The position numbers and the translations under genes were made by a program. Under the pieces are notes generated by a model, which had not been told where the DNA came from, did not search any database, and worked only from the letters and a program-made list of their open reading frames with translations. Positions 16,746 through 24,846 of a stretch of DNA of 64,000 bases are shown one piece after another. The stretch comes from JBFXAF01 sp050184585 (GTDB lineage: Bacteria; Pseudomonadota; Alphaproteobacteria; Rhizobiales; Rhizobiaceae): NCBI GenBank assembly GCA_050184585.1, contig JBFXAF010000002.1, forward strand, positions 372,001 to 436,000, written 5' to 3'. Positions within the stretch are counted from its first letter, which is position 1. Each line of letters begins with the position of its first letter.

Positions 16746-17921
16746 TCAGACTTTGCCGTCCCGCCGCCTGTTGCTCGTCCCCGGCAGCGTGCCTTCGAGC
16801 TTGCAGATGATGCCGAGCATCACCTCGTCCGCGCCGCCGCCGATCGACACCAGCCGCGTGTCGCGATAGGCGCGGCTGATCGGATTGTCGGCGGTGAAGC
16901 CCATGCCGCCCCAGTACTGAAGGCACGAATCCGAGACCTCGCGCACCAGTCGGCCGGTCTTGAGCTTGGCCATCGACGCCAGCCGCGTGACGTCGCCGCC
17001 GGCGATGTACTGTTCGACGGCGCTCCATGTCAGCGCCCTGAGCGCCTCCACCTCGGTGCGCAGCTCCGCCAGCCGGAAATGCACCACCTGGTTGTCGAGG
17101 ATCGGCTTGCCAAACGCCTCGCGGCCGCTCGTGTACTCGATGGTCAGGTCGATCATGCGGTCGAGACCCTTGATCGAGCTCGCCGCCGAATAGAGCCGCT
17201 CCTCCTGGAACTGCAGCATCTGCATGGTGAAGCCCATGCCTTCCTGGCCGATGATGTTTTCCGCCGGCACCCGCACCTCGTCGAAGAAGAGCTGCGCCGT
17301 GTCCGAGGAGTGCATGCCGATCTTGTCGATCTTCTGCCGCGTGATGCCCTTGGCGTCCATCGGTACGGCGATCAGCGACTTGTTGCGGTGGACCGGCCCT
17401 TCGGAGGTGTTCGCCAGCAGGCAGCACCAGTCGGCCTTCATGCCGTTGGTGATCCACATCTTCGTGCCGGAGACGACGTAGTCGCCGCCGTCCTTCTTCG
17501 CCGTCGTCTTCACCGCCGCCACGTCCGACCCGCCACCAGGCTCCGACACCCCGAGGCAGCTCACCACGTCGCCGGCGATCGACGGCGCGAGGAAGTTGCG
17601 CTTCACATGGTCGGAACCGAAGCGGTTGAGCGCCGGCGTCGACATGTCGGTGTGCACGCCGATCGACATCGGCACGCCGCCGGCCGTGCACAGCCCCAGT
17701 TCCTCCGCCATCACCATCGAGTAGGAGAAATCGAGCCCAAGCCCGCCATAGGCCGGGTCGTACTTGATGCCGAGCAGGCCGAGGTCGCCCAGCTTCTTGA
17801 ACACCTCGTGCGAGGGGAACTGCTCAGCCTCCTCCCACGCGTCGATGTTGGGATTGATCTCCTCGGCGACGAACTTCGCCACCGTGCGGCGCAGCGCTTC
17901 ATGTTCCGCCGTGAACTGCAT
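16746..17921 (-). CDS. Acyl-CoA dehydrogenase
   Basis: A 391-residue FAD-dependent acyl-CoA dehydrogenase of normal length: N-terminal helical domain (MQFTAEHEALRRTVAKFVAEEINPNIDAWEEAEQFPSHEVF), middle beta domain with CLGVSEPGGGSDVAAVKTTA and WITNGMKADW, and a C-terminal helical domain with LQYWGGMGFTADNPISRAYRD. It forms the 2,3-double bond that a carboxylase of the MCC/GCC type needs. A strong GAGGAGG precedes ATG 17921. It lies between the two carboxylase subunit genes, as in liu and atu clusters. Confidence 0.92.
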   Translation of the reverse strand: MQFTAEHEALRRTVAKFVAEEINPNIDAWEEAEQFPSHEVFKKLGDLGLLGIKYDPAYGGLGLDFSYSMVMAEELGLCTAGGVPMSIGVHTDMSTPALNRFGSDHVKRNFLAPSIAGDVVSCLGVSEPGGGSDVAAVKTTAKKDGGDYVVSGTKMWITNGMKADWCCLLANTSEGPVHRNKSLIAVPMDAKGITRQKIDKIGMHSSDTAQLFFDEVRVPAENIIGQEGMGFTMQMLQFQEERLYSAASSIKGLDRMIDLTIEYTSGREAFGKPILDNQVVHFRLAELRTEVEALRALTWSAVEQYIAGGDVTRLASMAKLKTGRLVREVSDSCLQYWGGMGFTADNPISRAYRDTRLVSIGGGADEVMLGIICKLEGTLPGTSNRRRDGKV

Positions 17922-17950
17922 GTGTCCTCCTCGTTCCTATCTCCGCTCGC

Positions 17951-18082
17951 GCCCCCTCCGTCGCGCTTCGCGCGACACCTCCCCCGTAAACGGAGGAGGA
18001 TCCTGGTAGCGGCCGAGCGCGACGTCTAGTCCTCCCCTGCGAAGCGGGGGAGGGGGACCACGCGACGCGTGGTGGAGGGGGC
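17951..18082. repeat. Palindromic intergenic repeat, family B, copy B2
   Basis: A 132-bp unit with ends GCCCCCTCC and GGAGGGGGC. It has inner hairpins (GTCGCGCTTCGCGCGAC and CACGCGACGCGTG) and the shared GGGGAGGGGGACCACGCG tail. It fills the gap between the carboxyltransferase and acyl-CoA dehydrogenase genes. Confidence 0.75.
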
Positions 18083-18092
18083 ATGGTCGCCC

Positions 18093-19715
18093 TCACCCCC
18101 GCGCCACGCCGAAACTGTTCGGCCGCAACGTCCGCCTCTCCCCTTCCACCGCAATCGCCAGGCACAGCGACAGCACGCGCCTCGTATCGCGCGGGTCGAT
18201 GATGCCGTCGTCCCACAGCCGCGCGGTCGCGAAGAGCGCGCCCGACTGCGCCTCCACCCCGCCGGTGATCTGCGCCGACATCTTCGTGATCGCCGCCTCG
18301 TCGGGCTCGACGCCGTCCCGCGCCGCCTTGCCGCGCGTCACGATCTCCATGACCTTGGCCGCCTGCTCGCCGCCCATCACCGCCGTCTTCGCCGACGGCC
18401 ATGAGAAGATGAAGCGTGGGCCGAAACCCCGACCGCACATGCCGTAATTGCCGGCCCCGTAGGACCCACCGATGACGAAGGTGAACTTCGGCACCCGCGC
18501 GGTCGCCACCGCCTGGATCATCTTCGACCCGTGCTTGATCGCGCCGTCGCGCTCGGCGGCCGTGCCCACCATGTAGCCGGTGGTGTTCTGCAGGAAGACC
18601 AGCGCCACGCCCGTCTGGTCGCAGAGCTGGATGAACTGCGCCGCCTTGACCGAGCCCGTCGGCATGATCGGCCCGTTGTTGGCGACGATGCCCACCCGCC
18701 TGCCGTCCACGAAGGCGTGGCCGCAGAGCGTGTCGGGCGAGTACTCGGCCTTGAACTCCAGCCACTCCGAGTCGTCGACGATGCGGCCGATCACCTCGCG
18801 CATGTCGAAGGGCGCCTTGCCGTCGGCCGGCACGATGCCCATCAGTTCTTCCGCGTCGAGCAGTGGCGGGCTCCCCTCCCGCGCCCCCAGTCCGGCCTCT
18901 GTCGCCTCGTCCCATTCGATCGCCCGCATGATCTCGCGGCCGATGGCGATCGCCTGCAAATCGTCCTCGGCGACATATTCGCCGAGGCCCGTCACCCGGC
19001 CGTGCAGGTCCGCGCCGCCGAGCGCCTCGTCGTCGGCGTCCTCGCCGATCGCCGCCTTCACCAGCGGCGGGCCCGCGAGGAATATCTTCGACCTCTTGCG
19101 AACCAGGACCACGTAGTCCGACAGCCCCGGCAGATAGGCTCCGCCCGCTGTGGATGAGCCGTGCACGATGGCGATCTGCGGGATCCCGGCGGCCGACAGC
19201 CGCGCCTGGTTGGCGAAGGAGCGTCCGCCCTCCACGAACATCTCGGCCTGATAGAGCAGGTTCGCGCCGCCGCTCTCGACGAGATGGATCAGCGGCAGCC
19301 GGTTCTCGAAGGCGATCTCGTGCAGCCTCAGCGCCTTCTTCAGGCCGATCGGCGGGACCGTGCCGCCCTTGATGCCGCTGTCGGAGGCCGAGACGATGCA
19401 GCGCCGGCCCGCCACCACGCCGATGCCCGCGATCGTGCCGCCGCCCATGATGTTCTTGACGCCGTCGTCGTCATGCATCCTGTAGCCGGCGAGCGTCGAC
19501 AGTTCGAGGAACGGCGCGCCCCGGTCGAGCAGCCGCTCCACCCGCTCGCGCGGCAGGATCTGCCCCCGCGCCTCGAAACGGTCCTTGCGCGACGCCGAAT
19601 TGGCGCGGATCGCCGCCTCCAGTTTCCGCACCTCGCCGAGCTTTGCCGCCATCGCATCGGCATTGGCGCGGAAGCTTTCCGATTTTGTCGAGAGATGGCT
19701 GGCGATCACCGGCAT
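18093..19715 (-). CDS. Acyl-CoA carboxylase carboxyltransferase subunit (methylcrotonyl/geranyl-CoA type)
   Basis: A 540-residue carboxyltransferase of MCC-beta length. Markers: RERVERLLDRGAPFLEL near residue 57, the acyl-CoA site SGGANLLYQAEMF...GSSTAGGAYLPGLSDY, and the carboxybiotin site GSYGAGNYGMCGRGFGPRF. It pairs with the biotin subunit at 14588. Gene order carboxyltransferase, dehydrogenase, biotin subunit resembles liuB-A-D or atuC-D-F, but no HMG-CoA lyase (liuE) is present. The gene starts 170 nt after the SDR stop. Confidence 0.92.
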   Translation of the reverse strand: MPVIASHLSTKSESFRANADAMAAKLGEVRKLEAAIRANSASRKDRFEARGQILPRERVERLLDRGAPFLELSTLAGYRMHDDDGVKNIMGGGTIAGIGVVAGRRCIVSASDSGIKGGTVPPIGLKKALRLHEIAFENRLPLIHLVESGGANLLYQAEMFVEGGRSFANQARLSAAGIPQIAIVHGSSTAGGAYLPGLSDYVVLVRKRSKIFLAGPPLVKAAIGEDADDEALGGADLHGRVTGLGEYVAEDDLQAIAIGREIMRAIEWDEATEAGLGAREGSPPLLDAEELMGIVPADGKAPFDMREVIGRIVDDSEWLEFKAEYSPDTLCGHAFVDGRRVGIVANNGPIMPTGSVKAAQFIQLCDQTGVALVFLQNTTGYMVGTAAERDGAIKHGSKMIQAVATARVPKFTFVIGGSYGAGNYGMCGRGFGPRFIFSWPSAKTAVMGGEQAAKVMEIVTRGKAARDGVEPDEAAITKMSAQITGGVEAQSGALFATARLWDDGIIDPRDTRRVLSLCLAIAVEGERRTLRPNSFGVARG

Positions 19716-19761
19716 CGGTCAGCCGCCGGGCATGATCGAATGCTGTGATCGGATACGGCTT

Positions 19762-19832
19762 TACCCCCTCCCCTCAAGGGGGAGTGGGATTCTGAGGCGT
19801 TGCCGATCCCCTCCCCCTTGAGGGGAGGGGTA
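19762..19832. repeat. G/C-run hairpin repeat between SDR and carboxyltransferase genes
   Basis: TACCCCCTCCCCTCAAGGGG on the left pairs with the complementary run ending GGGGAGGGGTA on the right. This makes a 71-bp hairpin, followed by another G-rich stretch. It is distinct from family B in sequence. It may cap the upstream SDR mRNA. Confidence 0.6.
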
Positions 19833-19884
19833 CGGGGTGGGGGTACTTCGTAGAGGGGGTGCAATGCGTCCAAACCCGACCCCC

Positions 19885-20751
19885 TCACCCATCCGCCAGC
19901 ACGTCGGGCGCTTTCGCCCGGTGGAACCCGTCGAACGGCCTGATCTCCCGACCCTTCGCGATCGGGAACAGCGCCGAGCCGAGCGGACTGCCGCCGTCGA
20001 TGCCGATCGTCTGGCCGGTCACGTAGGACGCGGCTGGCGACAGCAGGAAGCAGATCACCGACGAGACCTCGGCCTCCAGCCCCAGCCGCCCGAACGGCAC
20101 ATGTCCCTTCAATGTCGGGATCAGCGCCTTGGTCGCGCCGCCATAGGTGTCCATGCCCGACGAGGCGATCCATCCCGGCGCCACCGCATTGACCCGCACG
20201 CCGGCATGCGCCCATTCGTAGGCCGCCGTCTTGGTCATGTTCTCGGTGCCCGCTCGCGCCGCGCCCGAATGGCCCATGCCCGGCATGCCGCGCGATACTT
20301 CCGCCGACATGTTGACGATCGCGCCTCCATGCGCCTGCATCGATTGCAGGAACACCTCGCGCATGACGAGGAACCCGCCTGTGAGGTTGTTGGCGACGAC
20401 CGCCTCGAAACCCTTCTTGGAGATGGCGGCAAGCGGCGCGGGAAACTGCCCGCCGGCATTGTTGACCAGCCCGTGGATGCGCCCGTGTTTCGCGACGACC
20501 GCGGCGACCGCGGCCTTCACCGCATCCTCGTCCCGGATGTCGAAGGCGTGCGCTTCGGCGTTGCCGCCGTCCTGCGTGATCTCGGCGACGACGGCGTCGA
20601 GCCTGTCCTGCCTGCGTCCGGCGATCGCCACATGCGCGCCGAGGCTGGCGAGTTCGTGCGCGACGCAGCGTCCGATGCCGCTGCCGCCGCCGGTGACGAG
20701 ATGAACCTCGCCGGCGAAGCAGCCCTCGCGCAGGATGCTGTCATAGCCCAT
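19885..20751 (-). CDS. SDR family oxidoreductase (AtuB/AtuG or enoyl-CoA reductase-like)
   Basis: A 288-residue classical short-chain dehydrogenase. It has a TGGGSGIGRCVA nucleotide motif (about residues 19-30) and NNAGG. The usual Tyr-x3-Lys site is not seen: the segment after NMSAEVSRGMPGMGHSGAARAGTENMTK has no YxxxK, as in the peroxisomal enoyl-CoA reductase and citronellol-dehydrogenase-like subgroups. First gene of the minus-strand unit, with GAGGAGG before its ATG. The 20780-20802 palindrome lies just upstream. Confidence 0.8.
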   Translation of the reverse strand: MGYDSILREGCFAGEVHLVTGGGSGIGRCVAHELASLGAHVAIAGRRQDRLDAVVAEITQDGGNAEAHAFDIRDEDAVKAAVAAVVAKHGRIHGLVNNAGGQFPAPLAAISKKGFEAVVANNLTGGFLVMREVFLQSMQAHGGAIVNMSAEVSRGMPGMGHSGAARAGTENMTKTAAYEWAHAGVRVNAVAPGWIASSGMDTYGGATKALIPTLKGHVPFGRLGLEAEVSSVICFLLSPAASYVTGQTIGIDGGSPLGSALFPIAKGREIRPFDGFHRAKAPDVLADG

Positions 20752-20779
20752 GCCGCGCCTCCTCCTCGAAGGACGCTAG

Positions 20780-20802
20780 TCAACGTTGACGTAAACGTCA
20801 AT
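20780..20802. promoter_or_regulatory. Overlapping palindromes in the SDR/SCP2 divergent promoter
   Basis: GTCAACGTTGAC (20780-20791) overlaps TTGACGTAAACGTCAA (20787-20802), the latter a perfect 7-bp inverted repeat with a 2-bp spacer. The ACGT halves resemble sites I remember for MerR-type LiuR regulators of branched-chain acid degradation. That comparison is from memory. It can control both divergent genes. Confidence 0.6.
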
Positions 20803-20896
20803 CGAGGGCTATAGGGCCGGGACCGGGCGGCGCGATTTGTGCCCGTCGCATCGCCATGCCACTTTCGGCGCGGAAAACGGAACGAGGATCAGGATC

Positions 20897-21178
20897 ATGA
20901 GCATCGAGGACATCGCCGCGAAGCTGAAATCGCGGGTGGAGAGCGCCAATTTCGAGCGCTCGGTGAAGTTCGACACTGGCGGCGACGGCGTCATCGTCGT
21001 CGACGGATCTACGATCTCCACGACAGACGGACCGGCCGACTGCACCATCAAGCTGTCGCTGTCGGATTTCGAGGACATGATTGCGGGCGAACTGTCGCCG
21101 ACCACCGCCTTCATGACCGGCAAGATCAAGATCGAGGGCGACATGTCGGTCGCCATGGCGCTGCAGTCCCTGCTCTAA
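20897..21178 (+). CDS. SCP2 sterol-binding domain protein
   Basis: A 93-residue single-domain SCP2 protein: MSIEDIAAKLKSRV, then CTIKLSLSDFEDMIAGELSPTTAFMTGKIKIEGDMSVAMALQSL, the typical SCP2 end. Such proteins bind lipids or acyl-CoAs in the cytosol and are common beside beta-oxidation genes. The ATG at 20897 has GAGGATCAGG upstream; a longer frame from 20837 is not needed. It is divergent from the SDR across the ACGT palindromes. Its stop overlaps the end of the convergent membrane-protein gene. Confidence 0.87.
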   Translation: MSIEDIAAKLKSRVESANFERSVKFDTGGDGVIVVDGSTISTTDGPADCTIKLSLSDFEDMIAGELSPTTAFMTGKIKIEGDMSVAMALQSLL

Positions 21179-22350
21179 GCGCCGCTCCCTCCCCCTCCAG
21201 TGGGTGAGAGCGCGCCTGCGCGTACCTGCTTGTTGAGCGCGTCGATGATGAGCAGCCCTGCGCAGACGAGATACGCGAAATGGAAGCGTGTCTCGTCGAA
21301 CGGCGTGACGACGAGCTTGCCCAGTTCGCACAGCAGCAGCGCGGCCAGCGCCGCGCCGGTTCGCGCGTCCGGCCGCCAGCCGGCGCGGAGCAGCGCGGCC
21401 GCCGTGAACGCCAGCACGATCGCCAGCCCCAGCCAGTTCTCGTCGATGAGGCTGCGCACCACCACCTCGATCACGATCATCACATAGGTGGTCAGCGAGA
21501 AGGCCGGGTCGAACCCTTCGAGGGTCGGCACGCCCTCGACGAAGTTGAACCACATGTGGACCCACCAGCCCGGATGCCCGGACGCCTGGGAAATCCAGGC
21601 GCTCGCCGCGCCGGCTACGACTGTCGCGACGAGGAACGGCCCAACGCCCCGACGGATGACGACCGCCACCGCGAGCATGCAGGCCATGAGGGCAAGGTGA
21701 TCGGGACGCGTGAGCGTCGCCGCGAGAAGGGCCGTCGCCGAGAGCACGTCGTTGCCGCGGACGAACAGGAGCACGCCGGCGACGACGAAGAAACCCGCGA
21801 ACAGGTCCGGCGTCACCAGCCGCGCGGTCGCCCCGAGGTCGCAGAACACCAGCAGGGCGACCACGAGTGGCCCCAGCGCCAGCAACCCGCGGCTGGCGGT
21901 CCACGCCAACGCGAGCAGGCCGACCGCCAGGCAGGATGCCGTCGATATCAGCCTGAGCGCCTCGACCGGGTGCATCATCGTCGACAGCCACGCAGCCAGT
22001 TCCACGAACAGGAACTTGACGCGGTAGAAGCCGAGCATCGATGCGAAGGCGTTCGCGTCATGGTACTGCGCGACGCGGTAGGGACGGTCGCCGGTGAGCA
22101 CCAGGAACTGGCCCTCGGTCACCGCATCGCGGACCGCCGCATAGGCCTGCCCGTGCAGCGCTTCCGCGCCGGCGACGCGATGTTCGATCGCGGTCGCCGT
22201 GTAGGCGACCAGGTCCCAGTTCGCCGCCGGTGCGAACCACGAGACGAGCGTGATGGTGACGACGTAGAGGATCAGGCAGGCCGCGCCGAGATGCGGCGCG
22301 GAGCGCAGCACCGCCGCCGGAAGGGCCATGTCGGGATCGAAGCGGATCAT
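21175..22350 (-). CDS. Polytopic membrane protein, glycosyltransferase-like, unknown function
   Basis: A 391-residue protein with about nine hydrophobic segments. It has a first periplasmic loop rich in Asp/Tyr (NWDLVAYTATAIEHRV and YRVAQYHDANAFASMLGFYRVK) and a short cytosolic Gly-rich tail. A membrane protein with an acidic first loop after helix 1 is the general plan of GT-C enzymes such as ArnT/PMT. No specific family motif is certain. It ends 4 nt inside the SCP2 gene (convergent). Call it hypothetical with a weak GT-C suggestion. Confidence 0.7.
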   Translation of the reverse strand: MIRFDPDMALPAAVLRSAPHLGAACLILYVVTITLVSWFAPAANWDLVAYTATAIEHRVAGAEALHGQAYAAVRDAVTEGQFLVLTGDRPYRVAQYHDANAFASMLGFYRVKFLFVELAAWLSTMMHPVEALRLISTASCLAVGLLALAWTASRGLLALGPLVVALLVFCDLGATARLVTPDLFAGFFVVAGVLLFVRGNDVLSATALLAATLTRPDHLALMACMLAVAVVIRRGVGPFLVATVVAGAASAWISQASGHPGWWVHMWFNFVEGVPTLEGFDPAFSLTTYVMIVIEVVVRSLIDENWLGLAIVLAFTAAALLRAGWRPDARTGAALAALLLCELGKLVVTPFDETRFHFAYLVCAGLLIIDALNKQVRAGALSPTGGGGSGA

Positions 22351-22456
22351 GTGGATGGTTCTGTCACGAACCGGTTAACCGAACGATTCCCGCACGCGTC
22401 ACTCGAAGCCGCCGCCCGCCCTTTCTGATCCGCGATTGGACGGGCCGTAACTGGGC

Positions 22457-23062
22457 TCAGGCCGCGGCACTCGGTTCCTTGATCTTGCGCCCCGCCGGCC
22501 TGAGCACGCCCGCTGCGCCCTCGAGCGCGCCGGCGACGAGTTCGAGCGCGAGCAGCCGGTGTCTTTCATAGGGGCCGGGCATGGCGAGCGGGCCGGTCCT
22601 TTCGGCGGAAAATCCGAAACGGCCGTAGTAACCCTCGTCGCCCACGAGGATGATCGCGCGATGGCCGAGCCGCCGCGCCTCCTCGATCGCCAGCCGCACC
22701 AGCGCCGAACCCAGGCCGGCGCCCTTCACCGCCGGATCGACGGCGAGCGGGCCGAGCAGCAGGCCGGCCGGGCTGCCTTCGCCGAGCGCCACGTCCCACA
22801 ACCTGACCGTGCCCACCACCCGGCCCTCGCCGTCCCGCGCGACGAGCGCCAGCCCCTCCGACGGCCGCCGGCCGCGCCGCAGCTTCTCCGACGACTTCTT
22901 CCGCCAGCGCGGACCCATGGCGCGGTCGAGCAGGCGGTCGCGTGCCGCGATGTCGGCGGGCGTCTCTGCGGTGATGGAATAAGCGCCGGCGATCTCCACC
23001 TCATGGGGGGAGACTGGCAGCTTCATCGCCGCGCCAGCGTCACGAACGTTCAAGGCATTCAT
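22457..23062 (-). CDS. GNAT family N-acetyltransferase
   Basis: A 201-residue acetyltransferase from ATG 23062 (MNALNVRDAGAAMKL). The GNAT core is clear: LGPLAVDPAVKGAGLGSALVRLAIEEARRLGHRAIILVGDEGYYGRFGF carries the acetyl-CoA pyrophosphate loop (Q/RxxGxG/A variant KGAGLGSA). It lies directly downstream of ornithine decarboxylase on the same strand, an arrangement I know from other rhizobia. A role in polyamine acetylation is suggested by position only. The 23139-23158 terminator separates the two genes. Confidence 0.85.
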   Translation of the reverse strand: MNALNVRDAGAAMKLPVSPHEVEIAGAYSITAETPADIAARDRLLDRAMGPRWRKKSSEKLRRGRRPSEGLALVARDGEGRVVGTVRLWDVALGEGSPAGLLLGPLAVDPAVKGAGLGSALVRLAIEEARRLGHRAIILVGDEGYYGRFGFSAERTGPLAMPGPYERHRLLALELVAGALEGAAGVLRPAGRKIKEPSAAA

Positions 23063-23138
23063 GGTCCCGGAATCCTTCACAGGCAGAATGAGTTCCACGA
23101 GCGAACCGCCGGCTCGCGCCGGCGGGAATCGGGCGGGT

Positions 23139-23158
23139 CAAAAAGGCGGCCGGCCTTT
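23139..23158 (-). terminator. Intrinsic terminator after ornithine decarboxylase
   Basis: On the minus strand AAAGGC-CGGCC-GCCTTTTT forms a short G/C hairpin with a T-run directly after the odc stop (23172). It would end or attenuate transcription before the GNAT gene. Confidence 0.55.
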
Positions 23159-23171
23159 CTGCCCGGGCCCG

Positions 23172-24308
23172 TCAGATCACGTAGGATCGCAGGGGCTCGA
23201 AGCCATTGAACGCCACCGACGCATAGGTCGTCGTGTAGGCGCCGGTGCCCTCGATCAGCACCTCGTCGCCGATGGTCAGTGTGAGCGGCAGCGGATACGG
23301 CGTCTTCTCGTACATGACGTCGGCCGAATCGCAGGTCGGGCCGGCGAGCACGCAGGGCGCCTTCTCGTCCTCGTCGCGCGCCGTCACGATCGGGTAGCGG
23401 ATCGCCTCGTCCATCGTCTCGGCCAGGCCGCCGAACTTGCCGATGTCGAGGAACACCCAGCGCACATTGTCGTTGTCGGCCTTCTTCGAGATCAGCACGA
23501 CTTCCGACTTGATCACGCCCGCATTGCCGACCATGCCGCGGCCCGGCTCGATGATGGTCTCCGGGATGCGGTTGCCGAAATGCTTGCGAAGGGCCGAGAA
23601 GATCGCCTGGCCATAGGCCTGCGCCGCCGGCACGTCCTTGAGATAACGCGTCGGGAAGCCGCCGCCCATATTGACCATCTTCAGGACGATGCCCTCTTCC
23701 GCCAGCGTCGCGAACACGGACTTCGCGTCGCCCAGCGCGCGGTCCCATGCGGTCAGGTCGCACTGCTGCGAACCGACATGGAACGACACGCCGTATGCGT
23801 CGAGGCCGAGCGCCTTGGCGCGGCGCAGCACGTCGACGGCCATCGCCGGCACGCAGCCGAACTTGCGGCTGAGCGGCCACTCGGCGCCCTCGCCGTCGGT
23901 CAGCACGCGGCAGAACACCTTCGCGCCCGGCGCCACGCGCGCCACCTTCTCGACCTCTTCCACGCAGTCCACCGCGAAGAGGCGGATGCCGAGTTCGAAG
24001 GCGCGGGCGATGTCGCGCTCCTTCTTGATCGTGTTGCCGAACGAGATGCGCTCCGCCGGCGCGCCGGCGTCCATCGCCATCTCGATCTCGGCCACCGACG
24101 CGGTGTCGAAGGACGAGCCGAGGCCGGCGAGCAGGCGCAGGATCTCCGGCGCGGGGTTGGCCTTCACCGCGTAGTAGATCTTCGAATCCGGCAGCGCCCT
24201 CTCGAAGGCGCGGAAATTGTCGCGCACGACGTCGAGGTCGACCACGAGGCAGGGGCCGCTCGGGCGTCGGGTGGCGAGGAAGTCGAGGATGCGCTGGGTC
24301 GCGGCCAT
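23172..24308 (-). CDS. odc: Ornithine decarboxylase, alanine-racemase fold (DapDC/ODC type III)
   Basis: A 378-residue PLP enzyme from ATG 24308 (MAATQRILDFL) with GGAGAG upstream; the longer frame to 24362 is untranslated leader. Motifs: PLP lysine in YYAVKANPAPEIL (about residue 51), HVGSQQ, GGGFPTRY, EPGRGMVGNAG and the second active-site CDSADVMYE. This matches eukaryote-like ODCs of alphaproteobacteria, which convert L-ornithine to putrescine. Expression is probably controlled by the long leader upstream. It is distinct from the aspartate-aminotransferase-fold SpeF of enterobacteria. Confidence 0.93.
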   Translation of the reverse strand: MAATQRILDFLATRRPSGPCLVVDLDVVRDNFRAFERALPDSKIYYAVKANPAPEILRLLAGLGSSFDTASVAEIEMAMDAGAPAERISFGNTIKKERDIARAFELGIRLFAVDCVEEVEKVARVAPGAKVFCRVLTDGEGAEWPLSRKFGCVPAMAVDVLRRAKALGLDAYGVSFHVGSQQCDLTAWDRALGDAKSVFATLAEEGIVLKMVNMGGGFPTRYLKDVPAAQAYGQAIFSALRKHFGNRIPETIIEPGRGMVGNAGVIKSEVVLISKKADNDNVRWVFLDIGKFGGLAETMDEAIRYPIVTARDEDEKAPCVLAGPTCDSADVMYEKTPYPLPLTLTIGDEVLIEGTGAYTTTYASVAFNGFEPLRSYVI

Positions 24309-24738
24309 GATGTCTCTCCATCGCGCCTTCCGGCGCGCGCAAGCATGCGTTCGCGAAGGCACGCGGCCCTGGCGGTAACGCGGTCAAACAAAGGCGGGAC
24401 GCGTCTTCCGTGGAGCCAGCCGGTGGAGACCCGGACCCACGGATTGCCGTCTCGCGGCGATGGACAAAAGCCAGCCCGGCTTCAGTCCGCTTTGTCTGCC
24501 TTGGCTTGGTTGGGAGAACCCGACCGCACTGCCGGCAATGAGGGTGTGCCTCTTTAGTAACCCCGGCATTTGGACGGCCGAGGGAGACCAGAAAGGCCCG
24601 CACCGTCGTTGCTTCAAGGCGTCCTCGGATCGGCGGTTGGCCGCCGGACCGACCGGGTTCGTTACTCCCCGGTTACCTGCCCTTGCCTCGCCATTCCGAG
24701 GTTCGGGGGACGCCCACAGGCACGTGCGACTTTGGGCA
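24309..24738 (-). ncRNA. Long structured 5' leader of ornithine decarboxylase (speF-type cis element)
   Basis: About 430 nt separate the predicted promoter from the odc start, with several hairpins on the minus strand (for example CCGGG..CCCGG around 24650-24680 and AGCCGGGCTGGCT near 24475) and no supported gene. The speF motif is a known alphaproteobacterial RNA upstream of ornithine decarboxylase genes and fits position and size. I match it by context and length, not by a covariance model. Confidence 0.55.
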
Positions 24739-24744
24739 AGGGCG

Positions 24745-24773
24745 CATATAGGGTGATCCGCATTCACAATCAA
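24745..24773 (-). promoter_or_regulatory. Sigma-70-type promoter for the odc leader
   Basis: On the minus strand TTGATT (24768-24773) is separated by exactly 17 bp from TATATG (24745-24750). It lies in an AT-rich patch between the divergent odc and amidase genes. It predicts transcription from about 24738. Confidence 0.6.
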
Positions 24774-24846
24774 TTAAATTCGGTCCCCGCTTGAAAATTG
24801 CAGGCCGTCGAACGAAGGTCGGCCGACCGTCCAGGATTCGTGAACG

